From positions 1 through 45,657 of the forward strand of contig CACFOQ010000010.1 of NCBI GenBank assembly GCA_902567855.1: a stretch of DNA of 45,657 nt. The letters are read 5' to 3'. This document shows, piece after piece, positions 1 to 8,533 of this stretch. The first letter of the stretch is position 1, and the number at the start of each line of letters is the position of its first letter. The translations under genes were made by a program, and so were the position numbers. The notes under the pieces were generated by a model. It had not been told where the DNA came from. It ran no database searches and saw nothing but the letters and a program-made list of their open reading frames with translations. Origin of the DNA: an uncultured Alphaproteobacteria bacterium. GTDB lineage: Bacteria > Pseudomonadota > Alphaproteobacteria > HIMB59 > GCA-002718135.

Positions 1-1038
1 AAGAAAAAAATATTAAATTGGGGATTATTAAGTACTGCAAGAATTAATGAAAGACTAATTTCTCCAATTAGAAAATCGTCAAGAAGTAAACTTTTAGCTG
101 TAGCAAGTAGAGATTTAAAAAGTGCTAAACGTTTTGCAAAAAAATTTGATATACCTAATACATATGGTTCGTATGAAGAATTATTAAATGATAAATCAAT
201 TGATATCATTTATATTCCTCTTCCAAATCATTTACATTGTGAATGGACAATTAAAGCTGCAAAAGCAAAAAAACATATTTTATGTGAAAAGCCTCTAGCT
301 CCTTCTATTAGTGAAATTAATCAGATGATAGCTATTTCAAAAAAAAATAAAGTTATGATTCAAGAAGCAACGATGATGAGATTTCATCCTCAAACCAAAT
401 ATGTAAAAAAAATGATAAAGGATAAAAAAATTGGTAATGTTCATTATATTTCTGCAATTTTTTCGATAACTAATTTAAATTATAATGATATCCGCTATAC
501 TTATTCTCAAGGGGGAGGAGCATTATACGATTTAGGAAGTTATTGTACGAGTTTTGCTCGAGGAGTTTTAGGAAAAGAGCCCATTAAAGTATTTGCTAAT
601 CAAGGCATAACAAAAGGAAAAGGAAAAGTAGATCAAATATTTTCAGGTTTTTTAGAATTTAAAGATAACATTGAAATGCAATTTCATTGTAGTATGAGAT
701 CTTTTCCCCATGAAAATGTAACTATAATAGGAGAAAAAGGTGTTTTAACACTTGATCTACCTTATTGTAATTTACCAGGAGAAACAGGTAAGGTGGATTT
801 TATTAGTGAATCAAAAATTAAAAAAATAGATAAAACAGCCTTTGGAGATTCTATGAGAAAAAATTTTTCTAATATTAGTTTTGATGAAGATGCTTATGAT
901 TACCAAGTAGAATCTGTTGTTTCTACAATAATAGATAATAAAAAACAAAACCTATCATTAGAAGATAGTAAAAAAAATATCAAAACAATATTAGCTCTAA
1001 TAAAATCTTCAAAAATAAATAAAATTGTTAAATTATAG
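1..1038 (+). CDS. Gfo/Idh/MocA family NAD(P)-dependent oxidoreductase, 5' end cut by window edge
   Basis: The reading frame is open from base 1 to the stop at 1036-1038, so the gene begins at or left of the window. A Met codon at 325 lies inside the conserved fold and is not the real start. The first visible residues include WGLLSTARIN, the dinucleotide-binding glycine region of this family, and CEKPLAPS around base 285 is the usual E-K-P motif with the catalytic lysine. The C-terminal half has the substrate-binding beta-sheet domain (GGGALYDLGSY). The family oxidises or reduces sugars, inositols or dihydrodiols; the substrate cannot be read from sequence. It heads a row of three family members and an SDR on the same strand. 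Confidence 0.9.
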   Translation, partial: KKKILNWGLLSTARINERLISPIRKSSRSKLLAVASRDLKSAKRFAKKFDIPNTYGSYEELLNDKSIDIIYIPLPNHLHCEWTIKAAKAKKHILCEKPLAPSISEINQMIAISKKNKVMIQEATMMRFHPQTKYVKKMIKDKKIGNVHYISAIFSITNLNYNDIRYTYSQGGGALYDLGSYCTSFARGVLGKEPIKVFANQGITKGKGKVDQIFSGFLEFKDNIEMQFHCSMRSFPHENVTIIGEKGVLTLDLPYCNLPGETGKVDFISESKIKKIDKTAFGDSMRKNFSNISFDEDAYDYQVESVVSTIIDNKKQNLSLEDSKKNIKTILALIKSSKINKIVKL

Positions 1039-1074
1039 ATTGTATGAAAAACTTTTTAATAGAAATAAAAATTA

Positions 1075-2265
1075 ATGACTAAAGAAAAAAAAGTTGTTTT
1101 TGGCCGTTTAGGATTAATGAGAAATGATACTCTTTCAAAAAATAAAAAGATCAAGATAGGTTTCGTTGGAGGAGGTCCAAGCTCTTTTATAGGGTATACA
1201 CATAGATTGGCTGCTAGATTTGATAACCGATTTGATTTTGTTGCAGGAGTTTTTTCAAGAGATAAAAAAAAATCAATAGATTTTGGTTCATCTTTAGGTC
1301 TTGATCCTTCTCGTTGTTATGCAAATTATAGTGAAATGGCAAAAAAAGAATCAAAAAGATCTGATGGTATTGAAGCCCTAGGAATAATGACTCCTTCAGG
1401 AGATCATTATAAAATAGCAAAATTATTTATTGAAAATAAAATACATATTATTTGCGATAAACCTCTGACAGCAACTGTAGAAGATGCCATTAAGCTTCAA
1501 AAATTAGTAAAGAAAAATAAAATAGTATTTGCTTTGACCCATAATTATTCTGCATACCCCATGTTAAGAGAAGCTAAAAATTTAGTTGAAAAAGGAAAGT
1601 TGGGCAAAGTATTATTGATTAATGTTGAATACCCTCAAGGTTACACCGTTGGCATTAAAAAGAAAGATGAAAAATCTACATTAAAATGGAGATTGGATAA
1701 AAAAATGTGTGGACCTTCAATGATTTTGGCTGAAATTGGAACGCATTCCTATCATTTACTTAGGTATGTTACCAATCTAGAAGCTAAAGAAATTAGCGCT
1801 GAAGTTAACTCGTTATCTTCAGAAATATCTGTAGATGATAATGCCTTTTTAATTTTAAGAATGAATAATAAAGCAAGAGCTTCTATATGGGTATCCTCTG
1901 CTGCTACTGGCGGAGAGAATGGTTTAAAAATAAGAGTATATGGAACTAAAGGAGCTGTAGAATGGTTTCAAGATGAACCTAATCATTTAAAATTTACTGA
2001 ACTTAATAAATCAGCTAAAATTATTACTAGAGCTAGTAATGATGTTTCTGATTTCTCTTTAAAATCATCTAGATTAGCAGCTGGTCATCCTGAAGGATTT
2101 TTTGAAGCTTTTTCAAATATTTACACTGAATTTGCTGATTGTATTCTTTCTAATAAAAAAACTAATCATACATTTCCTAATATTGAAGATGGAGTAAAAG
2201 GTATTAAATTTATTTTTGCTGCAAAAAAATCTTCAAATAATAATTCTAAATGGGAAAAAATTTAA
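1075..2265 (+). CDS. Gfo/Idh/MocA family oxidoreductase
   Basis: A 396-residue cytoplasmic dehydrogenase. The glycine-rich GFVGGGPSSFIG at residues 29-40 is the Rossmann NAD(P) motif of the Gfo/Idh/MocA subgroup with a GGG signature, and CDKP at 127-130 holds the catalytic lysine in place of the more usual EKP. EIGTHSYHLLRY later in the chain carries the catalytic-domain histidines. About 28 residues precede the fold. A second ATG at 1117 has TAGGA just upstream, while the ATG at 1075 has no clear ribosome site, so 1117 may be the true start. It sits 36 bases after one family member and 45 before another. The substrate is probably a sugar or cyclitol, by context only. Confidence 0.88.
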   Translation: MTKEKKVVFGRLGLMRNDTLSKNKKIKIGFVGGGPSSFIGYTHRLAARFDNRFDFVAGVFSRDKKKSIDFGSSLGLDPSRCYANYSEMAKKESKRSDGIEALGIMTPSGDHYKIAKLFIENKIHIICDKPLTATVEDAIKLQKLVKKNKIVFALTHNYSAYPMLREAKNLVEKGKLGKVLLINVEYPQGYTVGIKKKDEKSTLKWRLDKKMCGPSMILAEIGTHSYHLLRYVTNLEAKEISAEVNSLSSEISVDDNAFLILRMNNKARASIWVSSAATGGENGLKIRVYGTKGAVEWFQDEPNHLKFTELNKSAKIITRASNDVSDFSLKSSRLAAGHPEGFFEAFSNIYTEFADCILSNKKTNHTFPNIEDGVKGIKFIFAAKKSSNNNSKWEKI

Positions 2266-2310
2266 TGGTGATTATTTTGAAGTTAATAATATTTATTAAA
2301 AGGAGTTTTT

Positions 2311-3315
2311 ATGTTTAATTTTTCTTTAATGGGAGCTGGACGAATTGGCAAAATGCATGCTGAAATTATTAATTCTCATCCAGAATGTTCTTTAAAATAT
2401 ATCTTTGATATAAACAAAAAGTTTGCTAATGAACTTGCAGATAAATATAATGCAAGTGTTGCTTCAACTGCAGAAGAGGCATTAGAAAATAATGATATTC
2501 AAGTAGTTTTTATTGCTTCTGCTACTCCTACACATACTGAATTTATTATTAAGGCAGCAAAAGCTGGTAAGGCAATTTTTTGTGAAAAACCAATTGATCT
2601 AGATATTAATAAAGTAAATCAATGCTGGGATGAAATAAAAAACTTAAAAGTTCCAATTCAAATTGGTTTTAATAGACGTTTTGATACAAGTCATAACCAA
2701 GTACAAAAAAATGCTCACTCAGGAAAAATTGGACAACTTGAAATGGTTGTAATAACTAGTCGAGATCCAGCTCCTCCAAGTTTAGACTATCTAAAAGACT
2801 CTGGAGGTATATTTAGAGATTGCACAATACATGATTTTGATCTTGCTAGATTTATTCTAGGAGATGATCCAGTGGTAGAAGTTTCTGCATTTGGAAGCCA
2901 AATGGTCAATGATGATATTATAAAAATTAATGATCATGATACTACAATGTGCATACTAAAATCAAAAAAAGGAGTTTTAGTTCATATCAATAACTCAAGA
3001 AGAGCTGTTTATGGTTATGATCAAAGAGTGGAAGTTTTTGGCAGTAAAGGTATGTCGATTTCAAATAATCAAACTCCAAGTTCAGTTGAATATTTTAATG
3101 AATCTGAAACTTTTTCTAAAGAACCAATTCTAAACTTTTTTATTGAAAGGTATTCTCAAGCATACAAAGATCAATTTAAAGATTTTGTTCAAAGTATCAA
3201 ATTAAACAAAGATACAAATGTTACATTTAAAGATGGGAGAAATGCATTAATATTAGCTAATGCAGCCAATGAATCACTTAACAAAGGTCAAAATATTAAA
3301 ATTAATTATGATTAA
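2311..3315 (+). CDS. iolG: Inositol 2-dehydrogenase-like oxidoreductase (IolG type)
   Basis: A 334-residue Gfo/Idh/MocA enzyme that closely fits myo-inositol 2-dehydrogenase. GAGRIG at residues 8-13 binds NAD; the triad K93 (in CEKP), D170 and H174 (in DCTIHDFDLARF) lines up with the catalytic K-D-H triad known for Bacillus IolG. GFNRRFD at 119-125 is also typical. Family knowledge: it oxidises myo-inositol or related cyclitols to the 2-keto form. A strong AAGGAG ribosome site precedes ATG 2311. The following SDR may use the same class of substrate. No other iol genes (iolB, C, D, E) are present here, so inositol itself is not proven; D-chiro- or scyllo-inositol or a sugar are alternatives. 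Confidence 0.78.
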   Translation: MFNFSLMGAGRIGKMHAEIINSHPECSLKYIFDINKKFANELADKYNASVASTAEEALENNDIQVVFIASATPTHTEFIIKAAKAGKAIFCEKPIDLDINKVNQCWDEIKNLKVPIQIGFNRRFDTSHNQVQKNAHSGKIGQLEMVVITSRDPAPPSLDYLKDSGGIFRDCTIHDFDLARFILGDDPVVEVSAFGSQMVNDDIIKINDHDTTMCILKSKKGVLVHINNSRRAVYGYDQRVEVFGSKGMSISNNQTPSSVEYFNESETFSKEPILNFFIERYSQAYKDQFKDFVQSIKLNKDTNVTFKDGRNALILANAANESLNKGQNIKINYD

Positions 3316-3359
3316 ATTTTTTAATAATAAAATTAGTTTACTTCATTAAGGAGAATTTT

Positions 3360-4214
3360 ATGAATAAAGAATATATTAGCAATCTAAGTCATCAATTTAA
3401 AGATAAGGTCATTGTTGTTACAGGTAGTACTCAAGGAAGTGGTGCTGAAACAGCAAGGCTTTTTGCAGCAAGAGGAGCAAAGGCAATAACTATTTGTGGT
3501 CGACAAGAAGACAAAGGCCAAAATGTTAAAAATGAAATAGAGTCTTTAGGAGCTCAATGTATTTACGTGAAAGCCGATCTTTCAAAAGTTGAAGATTGTA
3601 AAAAATTAATTTCTGAAACAGATAAAAATTTTGGAACAATTCACTCTCTAGTAAATATTGCTGGTTACACTCAACGAGGAACTATTCTAAGTGCTACTTT
3701 AGAAAATTATGAAAGTAATTTTAATGTTAATACAAGAGCCCCATTTATTTTAATGCAAGAGACTATTAAAATAATGATAAGAGATAAAATTAAGGGAACA
3801 ATAGCAAATCTTTTATCCATGGCGATGTATAGCGGTATGCCATTTATTGTTGCATATAGTGGCTCAAAAGCAGCTTTGGCAGCAATGACCAAAAATATTG
3901 CTAACTCAGTTTCAGGTCATCAAATCAGAGTTAATGCTCTAAATATTGGTTGGACTGATACTCCTGCTGAACATGATATTCAAACAAAAGTTCACAAAGG
4001 AGGTGAGGATTGGTTAGAAAAAGCAGAAAAAAAAGTACCTTTTAATAGATTAACAAAACCAATAGATGTAGCAAAAGCTATAGCTTTTATGAGTTCAGAA
4101 GACTCGGGACTTATGACAGGCAGCGTTATTGATTTAGACCAAACTGTTCATGGTTGGCATTCATATAGTGCTTATGATACAAATATTTTAGATGATAGTT
4201 TATTAGGAGAATAA
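3360..4214 (+). CDS. Short-chain dehydrogenase/reductase (SDR)
   Basis: A classical SDR of 284 residues. TGSTQGSG at 21-28 is the TGxxxGxG cofactor motif, NIAG at 99-102 the NNAG-type motif, and S153, Y166 and K170 (YSGSK) form the catalytic set. The length is slightly above the 250-residue norm because of a C-terminal tail rich in Tyr and Asp. TAAGGAG stands just before ATG 3360. It follows the IolG-like gene by 44 bases and probably works in the same sugar or cyclitol oxidation route, acting on a hydroxyl next to the one handled by the Gfo/Idh enzymes. That pairing is inference. Its stop abuts the stop of the convergent permease gene. Confidence 0.88.
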   Translation: MNKEYISNLSHQFKDKVIVVTGSTQGSGAETARLFAARGAKAITICGRQEDKGQNVKNEIESLGAQCIYVKADLSKVEDCKKLISETDKNFGTIHSLVNIAGYTQRGTILSATLENYESNFNVNTRAPFILMQETIKIMIRDKIKGTIANLLSMAMYSGMPFIVAYSGSKAALAAMTKNIANSVSGHQIRVNALNIGWTDTPAEHDIQTKVHKGGEDWLEKAEKKVPFNRLTKPIDVAKAIAFMSSEDSGLMTGSVIDLDQTVHGWHSYSAYDTNILDDSLLGE

Positions 4215-6272
4215 TTAATTTATTCCTAATAATTTTTTTCTTTCATCAGTCCAAGTTCGAATTAAGTTATCTACTGCTAAGCAAATAAAAGATACGAATA
4301 TCCCTAATGTAAAACCTATCCCAGCACCACCAGGCCTAGATAGACTGCCCATAATTATTTGACCTAAATCTTCTGTTCCAATTAATGCCCCCAAAACAAT
4401 CATCATTAATGCAAAAATAACTGTTTGATTTAATCCAAGCATAATATGAGGCAAGGCAAGAGGAAATTCTATCGAGATCCATCTTTGTAGATTTGATACT
4501 CCCGACATAGATCCTGCATCATGTAAAGATGATGGCACACTTCTTAGTCCTTCTACAGTATATCTTGTTGCAGGAACTGAAGCATAAGCTATTGCAGCAA
4601 TCATTACTGATGTATCTGTAATTCCAAAAAGCAGAATAACAGGAATAAGATAAATAAAGGATGGGAAAGTTTGAAAAAAATCACAAATAGAAAGTATAAT
4701 TTTGGTTGAGATTTCATTACGAGCGCATAATGAACCCACAACAATTCCATTTATTGCAGAAATTCCAACAGCAAATGTTGCCATATAAGCAGTAATTAAA
4801 GCTCTGTCCCAATATTCAGATAAAGCAATAAAAAGAATTAGACCTCCAACAATTATACAAGATCTTATGCCTCCTATGATATAGCCTGCCCCCATAATTA
4901 AGAAGAAAGTTGATATTACTGGCATTCCTAAATACGCATCTCTCATTACAAAAAGAACATAAGTAATTAAAAATTTGTTAAAAATATTTAAATAATAGAA
5001 AAATGTTTCCCAGATCCAATCTACTCCAGCATCTAATAAAGGCGCAATTGTTAATCCTTTACCAAAAGGTATTAAATATAAAAAATTTATTCCTTCTTCA
5101 AAATAGAACGCACTAAAATAAGCAATTATTCCTAGTATTAATGTTAGAAATAAAAAATATACAAATGCCTTGTTTCTCTGAAAAAAACTTAAGTTTGCAA
5201 AATAATCTTTTTGTTTATTTGCCCAAGCTAAAGATAACTTGTCTAAAACAACAGCAATAATAACAACACAAATACCTATTTCTGCTGCTTTACCAATTTT
5301 AAGACCGTTTAAAGCAACTTTTAAATTAAAACCTAATCCTTTAGCGCCAATAAAAGCAGCTATTGTTGTCATTGCTAGACATTGCATGATTACTTGATTT
5401 ACTCCTATTAAAATATCTCTTCTTGCAGTTGGTATTAATACTCTAAATAATAATTGAAATCTATTGCAGCCACTCATCAATCCTGACTCGACAATTTCTG
5501 GTGAAATTTTTCTTAGTCCTAAAATTGTTAGTCGTATCATAGGGGGTGTTGCAAAAATAATCGTTGCTACTGCTCCTGCATGATCTCCAACTCCAAAAAA
5601 TACAATAATAGGAACTAAATACGAAAAGTGAGGCATTGTTTGAGCTACGTTTAAAATTGGTTGGAGAGTAGTTTCTACTTTTTTACTCAAATAGCCTAAA
5701 ATTCCAAAAAACAATCCCAAAAAAAAACAAATAGGTGCAGTTACTAGAACTAAAGATAGTGTTTCCATTGTAGGTTCCCATTGACCAAAAACAGAAACAT
5801 AAAAAAAACCTAAGCTTGCTATTAAAGCTAAACTTAAACCTTGTAGTTTATAGCCTAGAATAAATAATCCCATAATAACAGCTGTCCATGGAATTGCTGG
5901 TAGGTAAGCCAATTTAAGTCCTTTTAACGAGTCTCCAGTTAGCGAACTAATTGTTTGCATTCCTCCGAGAAAAAACTCTCTTATAAATATAATCAAAAAT
6001 AAAAGAAAATCAGAAATTGATCTTGTTATTAATCTAACAATAGCTTGATCTTCATACATACCCCAATCAGGATCGTATACTGGAATAGTAAGCCAATTAA
6101 ACATTAAATTATCTAATAAGTAATTTATAAATGCTGGAATATCCTTTAGCAAAGGTGGCAATCTCCAAAGTAAACTATTTTCGTCTTCAGGAACAACAAA
6201 GTATAAAAAAAGAAATATTAAAATTAAAAAACTAAATTGTTGTGGTTTTGATTTTTTAAAATTGTTTAACAT
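4215..6272 (-). CDS. Double-length ABC permease for betaine/TMAO-type importer (ProW/TmoV family)
   Basis: A 685-residue inner-membrane protein made of two fused ProW-type permease units. Each half has several hydrophobic segments and its own cytoplasmic EAA loop: EIVESGLMSGCNRFQLL in the first half and SSLHDAGSMSGVSNLQRW in the second, both ending in the conserved proline region before the last helices. Ordinary ProW has one such unit of about 300-350 residues, so one chain may supply both halves of the channel. Double-length permeases of this kind are known in marine TMAO (tmoXWV) and glycine betaine systems. It lies 14 bases after the ATPase gene in the same operon. The neighbouring tmm favours TMAO or TMA-related amines as cargo; glycine betaine or choline remain possible. 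Confidence 0.9.
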   Translation of the reverse strand: MLNNFKKSKPQQFSFLILIFLFLYFVVPEDENSLLWRLPPLLKDIPAFINYLLDNLMFNWLTIPVYDPDWGMYEDQAIVRLITRSISDFLLFLIIFIREFFLGGMQTISSLTGDSLKGLKLAYLPAIPWTAVIMGLFILGYKLQGLSLALIASLGFFYVSVFGQWEPTMETLSLVLVTAPICFFLGLFFGILGYLSKKVETTLQPILNVAQTMPHFSYLVPIIVFFGVGDHAGAVATIIFATPPMIRLTILGLRKISPEIVESGLMSGCNRFQLLFRVLIPTARRDILIGVNQVIMQCLAMTTIAAFIGAKGLGFNLKVALNGLKIGKAAEIGICVVIIAVVLDKLSLAWANKQKDYFANLSFFQRNKAFVYFLFLTLILGIIAYFSAFYFEEGINFLYLIPFGKGLTIAPLLDAGVDWIWETFFYYLNIFNKFLITYVLFVMRDAYLGMPVISTFFLIMGAGYIIGGIRSCIIVGGLILFIALSEYWDRALITAYMATFAVGISAINGIVVGSLCARNEISTKIILSICDFFQTFPSFIYLIPVILLFGITDTSVMIAAIAYASVPATRYTVEGLRSVPSSLHDAGSMSGVSNLQRWISIEFPLALPHIMLGLNQTVIFALMMIVLGALIGTEDLGQIIMGSLSRPGGAGIGFTLGIFVSFICLAVDNLIRTWTDERKKLLGIN

Positions 6273-6286
6273 TGAACATTTTGTAA

Positions 6287-7321
6287 TTATTTTCCAAATA
6301 AAACTTTTATTACTTTTGCAGGATCAAGCGATCCGACTATTTCATTATTTTTGTTAGCATCAACTACTTTCAATATTTCTTTGCTATTAAGTATTGACTC
6401 CGCTAATGTTTCAATAATAGCATCTTTAGAGACCTCAATATTGCTTGATGCATTAGAATCAATAGGATCCATAATTGATTCAATTTTAAGAACTTTTTCT
6501 CTAGGAACATCTTCGGTAAATTTTTTAACATATTCAGTAGCTGGATTTAGAACAATATTATCAGGTGTATCTAGTTGCTCAATAATTCCATCTTTCATTA
6601 TTGCTATTCGATCAGCCAATCTTAGAGCTTCATCAAAATCATGAGTAACAAACATTATTGTTTTTTTAAGAACTCCTTGAAGCCTTAAGAACTCATCTTG
6701 CATTTCTTTCCTAATTAAAGGATCAAGTGCTGAAAATGGTTCATCTAAAAACCATATATCTGGTTCCACAGCAAGTGATCTTGCTATACCAACTCTTTGT
6801 TGTTGACCGCCACTTAATTCTCTTGGAAAATAATTTTCTCTACCTTTCAGGCCTACTAACTCAACCATTTCCATTGCTTTAGTAATACTCTCATTCGTAT
6901 TAGTTCCTTTAATTTGAAGAGGAAAAGCTATATTTTCTAATACTGTTTTATGTGGCAACAAAGCAAAGTTTTGAAAAACCATTCCCATTTTATTTCTTCT
7001 TAATTCAATTAACTCTTTACTATTCATTGATAGTAAATCATCTCCATCTATAAATATTTTACCCGCTGTCGCATCGGTTAATCTTGAAATGCAGCGAAGT
7101 AAAGTTGATTTACCAGATCCAGACAATCCCATTACAACCAACATTTCACCTTTTTTTACATCGAATGAAGCATTATTTACTCCAACGATACATCCTGCTT
7201 CTTGAAAAGTCTTTGCATCAACATTTCCATTAGAGTTTTCTAAAAGCCTTTTAGCATTGTTGCCAAAAATTTTAAAAACTGACTCACATTTAATTACAGG
7301 AAGATTGTTATTATCTGACAT
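6287..7321 (-). CDS. ABC transporter ATP-binding protein, glycine betaine/TMAO type (ProV/TmoW family)
   Basis: A 344-residue ATPase. Walker A is GLSGSGKS (65-72), the Q-loop is Q117, the signature LSGGQ is at 169-173, Walker B IWFLDEP at 189-195 and the switch histidine H227. The ~45 residues before Walker A and the C-terminal tail after about residue 275 are the extended ends seen in ProV/OpuAA; the tail looks like a single shortened CBS-like region rather than a full pair of CBS domains. It energises uptake of a quaternary or trimethylated amine through the permease encoded 14 bases downstream. Transcripts must pass the hairpin at 7382-7412 after the binding-protein gene, so its level is probably lower than that of the binding protein. 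Confidence 0.92.
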   Translation of the reverse strand: MSDNNNLPVIKCESVFKIFGNNAKRLLENSNGNVDAKTFQEAGCIVGVNNASFDVKKGEMLVVMGLSGSGKSTLLRCISRLTDATAGKIFIDGDDLLSMNSKELIELRRNKMGMVFQNFALLPHKTVLENIAFPLQIKGTNTNESITKAMEMVELVGLKGRENYFPRELSGGQQQRVGIARSLAVEPDIWFLDEPFSALDPLIRKEMQDEFLRLQGVLKKTIMFVTHDFDEALRLADRIAIMKDGIIEQLDTPDNIVLNPATEYVKKFTEDVPREKVLKIESIMDPIDSNASSNIEVSKDAIIETLAESILNSKEILKVVDANKNNEIVGSLDPAKVIKVLFGK

Positions 7322-7381
7322 TTTTATTTATTATTTATTTTATAAATAATGAAACTATTACAACTTATATTTAAATAAAAC

Positions 7382-7412
7382 AAAAAAATCCTCCCTTAAA
7401 GGGAGGATTTTT
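7382..7412 (-). terminator. Intrinsic terminator or attenuator after the binding-protein gene
   Basis: A perfect 12-bp stem (7384-7395 with 7401-7412, GC core CCTCCC/GGGAGG) with a 5-base loop. Read on the minus strand it ends in a run of seven T. It lies inside the operon, between the binding-protein gene and the ATPase gene. Such intra-operon hairpins commonly let the binding protein be made in excess of the membrane parts. The A/T flanks are symmetric, so it could also act on the plus strand, but no plus-strand gene ends nearby. Confidence 0.85.
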
Positions 7413-7431
7413 ATTTCAAATATCAAAAATA

Positions 7432-8373
7432 TTAATTTTTCCAAAGATCAATAAGATCTCTATGTTGGCTAATAAATTCTGTAGCAGCTGCAGCATGATC
7501 CATGCCTTGGCTATCAACTAAATCTGCCATCAAGCCAATTTGTGGAGCTGTAAATGACATTTTTGTATAGAATTTATAAGCAGATGGATGAGTAAGAGGG
7601 AACTTGATATGAGCAGCTTTTTTCAGCCATCCTTTAGGAGAACCACATCCAGTAGTTTCTAAAGTTCCTCCATTTTCCAATCTACATCCTTCAAAATAAG
7701 GTGGAAAATCAATGAACGTAAATCCTGCAGCATCAGTAAAGTTTGGAGACCAGTTGAAAATAACTGTTCCACGACCTTCTGCTTTTGCAGCTTTTAATTC
7801 AGCCCATAATGCGTCTGCACTACCAGCAAATTTAACTGTCCATAGATCATCAATTCCTAATCCTTTAAGTCTATTAGGCATAACTTCAGTATGCCATTCA
7901 TAAGGACCTTCTAACCAACGACCTTTTCCATCTGAGTCTGCGGTAGCAAAGTTTGCTGCACATGCAGGATCTTTCAATGCTTCCCAATTTGGTAGACCAG
8001 GACATAATCCTTCTTCAATTACCCAGTTTGGTACACCCATTTCTTCAAAAGTAATTAAATTGTGACTTCCAGCATCAATTAAACCACCTTTGTCCATTGC
8101 TTCATAAAATGGAAGAGCCATAGTTGACTCCCATGTTTCATGAGCAACGTGAAGATCTCCAATTCTAACTGCCTCATATCTTGAAGCAGATTCAGCTGGA
8201 ACTAATTCTGCTGTATATCCCATTTCTTCAAATACTTGAGCCATAACATTTGCCATAACAATTTGGCTCGACCAGTTTAAAACTGGAATTCTAATAGGAT
8301 CAGCTGCTTTTGAAATACTACTAAATAATAGTACTGAAAAAACTGCAGCGACCTTAATTAAAGTCTTAAACAT
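7432..8373 (-). CDS. Periplasmic substrate-binding protein, glycine betaine/TMAO type (TmoX/ProX family, OpuAC domain)
   Basis: A 313-residue secreted protein. Residues 1-23 form a signal peptide (Lys near the start, hydrophobic core, SKA before the cut). The mature part has several Trp residues at positions expected for an aromatic cage that holds a trimethylammonium head group: LNWSS, HETWEST, PNWVIEEG, YEWHTE and FNWSPNF. A good AGGAGGAATT ribosome site precedes the start. It is divergent from tmm across a 160-base region holding a candidate operator, and heads the importer operon. Known family ligands are glycine betaine, proline betaine, choline and TMAO. TMAO (TmoX) is favoured by the tmm and tdm genes alongside, but sequence alone does not settle it. 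Confidence 0.9.
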   Translation of the reverse strand: MFKTLIKVAAVFSVLLFSSISKAADPIRIPVLNWSSQIVMANVMAQVFEEMGYTAELVPAESASRYEAVRIGDLHVAHETWESTMALPFYEAMDKGGLIDAGSHNLITFEEMGVPNWVIEEGLCPGLPNWEALKDPACAANFATADSDGKGRWLEGPYEWHTEVMPNRLKGLGIDDLWTVKFAGSADALWAELKAAKAEGRGTVIFNWSPNFTDAAGFTFIDFPPYFEGCRLENGGTLETTGCGSPKGWLKKAAHIKFPLTHPSAYKFYTKMSFTAPQIGLMADLVDSQGMDHAAAATEFISQHRDLIDLWKN

Positions 8374-8446
8374 AATTCCTCCTATAGGTTCGTTAAGATT
8401 TAAATCTAATAAAACGGTAATTAATAATGAGAATAAAGCAACTAAT

Positions 8447-8467
8447 TTGTTGCATATTATGAAATAA
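8447..8467. promoter_or_regulatory. Candidate operator, dyad in the importer/tmm divergent region
   Basis: TTGTTGCA, five bases, TGAAATAA. Six of eight positions in the left arm fit the perfect dyad found at 15489-15509, and the right arm is identical. A second dyad, GCAAC-N6-GTTGC (8438-8453), overlaps it. The position between divergent starts at 8373 and 8534 suits control of both. The regulator is unknown; the IclR protein at 14711 is the candidate. Confidence 0.45.
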
Positions 8468-8533
8468 CTTTTATCTTTTAATATTTTAATTTTTAGGGAA
8501 TAATTGAAAATTTAATATATTGAGGTAAAAAAA

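Noticed and set aside
325-1038. A 237-residue gene starting at Met 325
   Set aside because: The frame is open back to base 1 and encodes the Rossmann and EKP motifs, so the gene is truncated by the window edge.
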